A DNA stretch of 64,000 nucleotides from GYS-P2D sp964414425. Lineage in GTDB: Bacteria > Bacteroidota > Bacteroidia > Chitinophagales > Saprospiraceae. Each line of letters starts with the position of its first letter. Positions within the stretch are counted from its first letter, which is position 1. Shown piece by piece: positions 61,157 to 64,000 of the stretch. The notes beneath the pieces are model-generated. The model searched no databases and was not told where the DNA came from. It was given only the letters and a program-made list of their open reading frames with translations. The stretch lies in contig CAYPWL010000019.1 of NCBI GenBank assembly GCA_964414425.1, forward strand, positions 1 through 64,000, written 5' to 3'. The position numbers were made by a program, and so were the translations under genes.

Positions 61157-61936
61157 ATGAATCATGTACAATATGTCTTAGCCCTAATGCTCGGGGCACT
61201 TCTACTCTACTCCTGCAGTGGCTCTGCACCAACAAAAAAGCGTAACGAAGTACTGGTACTCGGAGCTATACACAGTGGACATCTCACAGACAGCGTGTAT
61301 CATACTCGGTATCTGACCAAGCTGATCAAAGAGATTGAGCCAGACTACATCTTAGCAGAGATACCTCCTAATCGTATGGAGGCAGCCATGGAGGGATTTA
61401 TACGAGATGATACCATCTCAGAGCCTCGAGTGATGAGGTTTCCTGAGTATACCGATGTGGTATTCCCATTATCAAAAACTATGGATTTTGAAATCATCCC
61501 AACCGCAGGATGGACTGAGATCATGGCAGATGAGAGGTCTCAGAAACTCCGGGCCATAAGTACCGATACAACACGCAAAGCAGATTGGCAGGCCTATATC
61601 ATGGCCCGAACAAAATCTGACTCTTTGTACAAGGCCATAGGACAGGTTAACGACCCCTATTTCATACATACTCAAGAGTATGATGACATCCAGGATGTGT
61701 TTTTGCAAGAATACAATCGCCTGTTTAATGAGGAACTGGCATTAGGGGGTTGGGACAATATCAATATTGCACATTACTGGAACATAGAGAAAGCTCTTGA
61801 AAAGCACAGATACGAGGGCAAGCGCCTGCTCATCATATATGGAGCTGGACACAAGGGATGGTTCCTGCGTCAACTGCGTAAACGTGACGATATCACCTTA
61901 TTGGAGATGCAGCCGTTCTTGGCGGCAATTGAGTAA
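61157..61936 (+). CDS. Lipoprotein with conserved His/Glu motifs (TraB/DUF5694-like)
   Basis: 259 residues; the lipobox is LLYSC (Cys about 20) followed by SGSAPTKKR. The domain begins with VLVLGAIHSGHL, then YILAEIPPNR, and ends LLIIYGAGHKGWFLRQL. The spacing of GxxH, ExPPxR and GxGH resembles the TraB/ChaN/TIKI and DUF5694-type superfamily of possible metal-dependent hydrolases. Secretion signals suggest an outer-surface or periplasmic location. Substrate unknown. Confidence 0.75.
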   Translation: MNHVQYVLALMLGALLLYSCSGSAPTKKRNEVLVLGAIHSGHLTDSVYHTRYLTKLIKEIEPDYILAEIPPNRMEAAMEGFIRDDTISEPRVMRFPEYTDVVFPLSKTMDFEIIPTAGWTEIMADERSQKLRAISTDTTRKADWQAYIMARTKSDSLYKAIGQVNDPYFIHTQEYDDIQDVFLQEYNRLFNEELALGGWDNINIAHYWNIEKALEKHRYEGKRLLIIYGAGHKGWFLRQLRKRDDITLLEMQPFLAAIE

Positions 61937-62073
61937 ATGACTATCCTATCGATTCATCTAAAGCTATCATCGATGCGCATCCCAGTTACTTCTTTTGTGT
62001 ATTTACTAATGGTTGTTAATGGATGGGCCTAAATCGATTTTCAATATCAGGAACTCTATCACATACCTACTAA

Positions 62074-62325
62074 CAAGCCAATATTCGTAGATGTCTATTA
62101 GGGCAGGATGGCGTGGAGCGAGATAATGAGTATGCTGATGGGTTTCTATTCTTTAAGCAGGGATGTTATAATCAGACCAATAGCAAATCTCCTGAACTCA
62201 ATAATGCCTGGTGTTCTGGGGCAGAATTTCATGGTGGAGATATTCAGAAACAATATGTTGATGGCAACTATGCGGAAGTATGGTTATCGGATGTCGATTT
62301 ATGTAAGTCAGGATGCTCTATCTAA
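62074..62325 (+). pseudogene. Possible relic of a Cys-containing protein gene, no proper start
   Basis: After the TAA at 62071 the frame runs to 62325 without ATG; a GTG at 62113 exists. The reading is ERDNEYADGFLFFKQGCYNQ, then NAWCSGAEFHGGDIQKQYVD and EVWLSDVDLCKSGCSI. It is protein-like in composition with five Cys, but I recognise no family. A competing frame (62108-62353) is more hydrophobic and less convincing. Either a relic of a secreted gene or noncoding. Confidence 0.25.
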
Positions 62326-62450
62326 TGAAGGTTATTTTATCAAGAATGACTGATGAAACTTAGTTAATGGCAAATTAGACGCTCTATTTTCCGACCCTTT
62401 GTTCAGAACGGGGATTTATTTATTTATTTCTTAGCGGTATTACTGAGTTA

Positions 62451-63605
62451 ATGTACGACATAATGGCAACAAAGCTTACCGAACAAGCTCTTCTACAATT
62501 TATTGAAAATATCCCTCAGTTTGTATGGTGGAAAGATCTAAACTCTGTCTTTCTGGGATGTAATAATAATATTGCAGAATATATTGGCTTAAACTCAACC
62601 ACGGAGATCATAGGCATGACAGACTATGACATCTACAGTGACAGAGATGAGGTAGAGTCAGTCATAAAAATTGATCAAGAAATAATTTCAACAGGCGAAT
62701 CACAATTGAACTTTGAAGAAGTTCTAACTCTGCCTAATGCCGGTCGTAGATGGCTCTCAACATCTAAGATTCCCTTGTATGACAACAACAATAACATTAT
62801 TGGGACAATAGGTTGGTTTACAGACATCACTGACTACAAAGAGATGCAAATAGAAATCGACGAAAAAAATAAGGCACTTGTCGATTATAACTTGAAACTA
62901 AAAACCATAAATAAGGATTTAGAGCTTGCGAATATTGAATTGGAACGATTCACGTACACCGCGTCTCATGATTTGAAAAATCCTATTCTAACCTTAAGAT
63001 CTTTTGCGAAAATATTGCAGAAAAAAGAACGAGACAACTTAGACGAGCAATCTAATGAGTTTCTTGACTTTATCTATGATTCATCTACTCGGATGATGAC
63101 ATTAGTTGATGACATTCTGACTTATGCGAAAACTGGATCTCAAGATCTTACAGCAGAAGAGGTGAATCTTCAGCAAATCGTATCCGATAAGGTTATTGAT
63201 CTTCAGTTAGCTCCAGACACCCAATCAGTCAAAATTAATGTAGATCTACCTAAGCAAAAAGTCAAAGCTTACCCCAAGCTAATTGGTTTAGTATTTTATA
63301 ACCTTATTAATAACGGTATTAAGTATAATCAATCAGACACCCCAATTATTAATTGTAGCTATACTGACGAGGAGGATGCTTGGTTATTTTGCGTTGAGGA
63401 TAACGGTATGGGTATCGCACCAAAGTATAGAGAGGTCATCTTCGAGCCCTTCAAGCGATTGGCGAGCAGTAGTATAGATGGATCTGGTATCGGTCTCTCA
63501 ACCTGCAAACGGATTGTAACGCTTCATAACGGCGAAATTTGGGTTGAAAACGGTCCAAGCGGAACTACCATGTTCAAGTTTTCAATAGCCAAAAACCTGA
63601 ATTAG
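62451..63605 (+). CDS. PAS-domain sensor histidine kinase
   Basis: 384 residues, cytoplasmic, no membrane helices. A PAS domain (about 15-135) contains FVWWKDLNSVFLGCNNNIAEY and IIGTIGWFTDITDYKEM. A coiled helix follows, then HisKA with the phospho-acceptor His in FTYTASHDLKNPILTL. The ATPase domain has the N box NLINNGIKYN, G1 EDNGMGIAPKYREVIFEPF and G2 GSGIGLSTCKRIV. No response regulator is adjacent, so it is an orphan kinase that may signal to distant partners. The PAS ligand is unknown. Confidence 0.95.
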   Translation: MYDIMATKLTEQALLQFIENIPQFVWWKDLNSVFLGCNNNIAEYIGLNSTTEIIGMTDYDIYSDRDEVESVIKIDQEIISTGESQLNFEEVLTLPNAGRRWLSTSKIPLYDNNNNIIGTIGWFTDITDYKEMQIEIDEKNKALVDYNLKLKTINKDLELANIELERFTYTASHDLKNPILTLRSFAKILQKKERDNLDEQSNEFLDFIYDSSTRMMTLVDDILTYAKTGSQDLTAEEVNLQQIVSDKVIDLQLAPDTQSVKINVDLPKQKVKAYPKLIGLVFYNLINNGIKYNQSDTPIINCSYTDEEDAWLFCVEDNGMGIAPKYREVIFEPFKRLASSSIDGSGIGLSTCKRIVTLHNGEIWVENGPSGTTMFKFSIAKNLN

Positions 63606-63674
63606 TCTATTGTCAATAACACTAATACTTTGATTCATAGACTCATTCGTTCTGCATACTTTGATTCCATCTGT

Positions 63675-63700
63675 ACATATGTAGCTTTTTAACATATGTA
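63675..63700. promoter_or_regulatory. Two ACATATGT palindromes upstream of the last gene
   Basis: TACATATGTA (63675-63684) and ACATATGT (63693-63700) are perfect palindromes with centres 17 bases apart. They lie just upstream of a TACCTTTG -7 candidate. A regulator dimer pair is one possibility; chance in AT-rich DNA is another. Confidence 0.3.
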
Positions 63701-63726
63701 TCTCGCCAAAATGAAGTTTAATGAAC

Positions 63727-63734
63727 TACCTTTG
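63727..63734 (+). promoter_or_regulatory. Candidate -7 element for the last gene
   Basis: TACCTTTG is a full match to TAnnTTTG, 20 bases before the ATG at 63755. No TTTG box lies 19 bases upstream, so it may depend on an activator. Confidence 0.38.
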
Positions 63735-63754
63735 AATTATTAAATTTTAGAATT

Positions 63755-64000
63755 ATGATTTATAAGAATATCTGTCTTTTAGCAATACTTGTCGCGGGCA
63801 CTTTAATGATAAGCTCATGTGGAGGTGTAGATTGTGAAGACCCTGGAGTATTTGATGAGTTTAACAGGCTACAGACCGAAGCGAATGCTCTTGGTGCTCA
63901 ATTCGCATCTGACCCATCAGTGTGTAATGATCTAAGAAGTGTAACTGAAGACTTGATTAACGAGGCTAACGATGTCTTAGAATGTGCAAGTGCTGATCAA
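63755..64000 (+). CDS. Hypothetical lipoprotein, cut by the window end
   Basis: 82 codons visible. The signal peptide ends at the lipobox MISSC, followed by GGVDCEDPGVF and a helical stretch (DEFNRLQTEANALGAQF) with a further Cys pair (SVCNDL, LECASA). The family cannot be named from the part seen. Located 149 bases after the histidine kinase gene with its own likely -7 box. Confidence 0.8.
   Translation, partial: MIYKNICLLAILVAGTLMISSCGGVDCEDPGVFDEFNRLQTEANALGAQFASDPSVCNDLRSVTEDLINEANDVLECASADQ

Noticed and set aside
62108..62353. 81-codon hydrophobic frame with ATG
   Set aside because: It overlaps the Cys-containing reading in another frame, has no recognisable structure, and no promoter.
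1..64000. Poor base calling as the general cause of the broken genes
   Set aside because: Long housekeeping genes (acs, clpC, the ABC-F gene, polX, the receptor) are intact, and lesions cluster in accessory genes; single cases could still be errors.
1..64000. tRNA or rRNA genes, insertion sequences, prophage
   Set aside because: No T-loop-like GGTTCGAAT with matching stems, no rRNA-like stretch, no transposase, integrase or phage structural protein was seen.

Overview
The window looks like a chromosomal segment of a free-living, aerobic member of the Bacteroidota, most like the Saprospiria group. The evidence is a TonB-dependent receptor (TBDR) with an STN domain and a carboxypeptidase-like domain, paired DUF4249 lipoproteins, a type IX secretion sorting domain, ExbB/ExbD/ExbD/TonB, PolX, many lipoproteins, almost no Shine-Dalgarno sequences, and several promoters of the Bacteroidota type (TTTG, about 19 nt, TAnnTTTG). 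I found no tRNA, rRNA, CRISPR array, transposase or prophage module.

Layout. 1-4.3 kb (minus): a molybdenum hydroxylase pair (2Fe-2S subunit and molybdopterin subunit) followed by a truncated Na+/solute symporter. 4.5-11.1 kb (plus): an outer-membrane operon of TBDR, DUF4249, a plug/MG2-like protein and a second DUF4249. 11-16.5 kb: EamA transporter, GNAT, prfB with its programmed +1 frameshift, an FKBP lipoprotein, nrnA and a frameshifted secreted-protein gene. 16.5-21.7 kb (minus): an acetate block of acs, a cation/acetate-type symporter and its DUF4212 partner, interrupted by a higBA-like toxin-antitoxin pair whose toxin has an in-frame stop. 21.8-23 kb: a probable iota-class carbonic anhydrase (COG4337-like) coupled to an unknown gene. 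23-33 kb: ndk, hydrolase, a chimeric gene relic, ArsC, a T9SS-secreted beta-propeller protein, DUF819, a broken glycosyltransferase and flippase-like relic, an EEP phosphodiesterase and DUF4197. 33-38 kb: zinc-ribbon protein, repeats, DUF1573, polX, a MORN lipoprotein and a serine hydrolase. 38.4-41.4 kb (plus): a tight cluster of a helicase-like protein without recognisable ATPase motifs, a stand-alone HsdR_N-type nuclease and a TerB-like protein. 41.4-50 kb: rnz, STAS protein, clpC, infC, ABC-F, small membrane protein, DUF1963 and an orphan YefM antitoxin. 50-57.6 kb: S9 peptidase, a three-gene HEXXH/AAA/VWA operon, GNAT, an HgcC-like AbrB regulator with an unannotated 24-residue Cys-rich peptide behind it, small lipoprotein and DUF2452. 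57.8-64 kb: exbB-exbD-exbD-tonB, VOC protein, a lipoprotein with conserved His/Glu motifs, a PAS histidine kinase and a truncated lipoprotein.

How the genes work together. ExbBD/TonB would energise the TBDR at 4.5 kb. acs and the symporter pair form an acetate uptake and activation unit. The MoxR-like ATPase and VWA protein form a chaperone-like pair. Several accessory loci are eroding (glycosyltransferase, flippase-like gene, toxin, secreted protein, antitoxin/desuccinylase chimera), while housekeeping genes are intact, which argues against poor base calling as the general cause.

The best candidates for something undescribed are the dead-helicase/HsdR_N/TerB-like cluster (38.4-41.4 kb), the AbrB/Cys-rich peptide locus (56.0-56.4 kb) and the carbonic-anhydrase operon with paired palindromes and no canonical start codon (21.8-22.9 kb). 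All functional calls come from reading motifs by eye; no database search was run.
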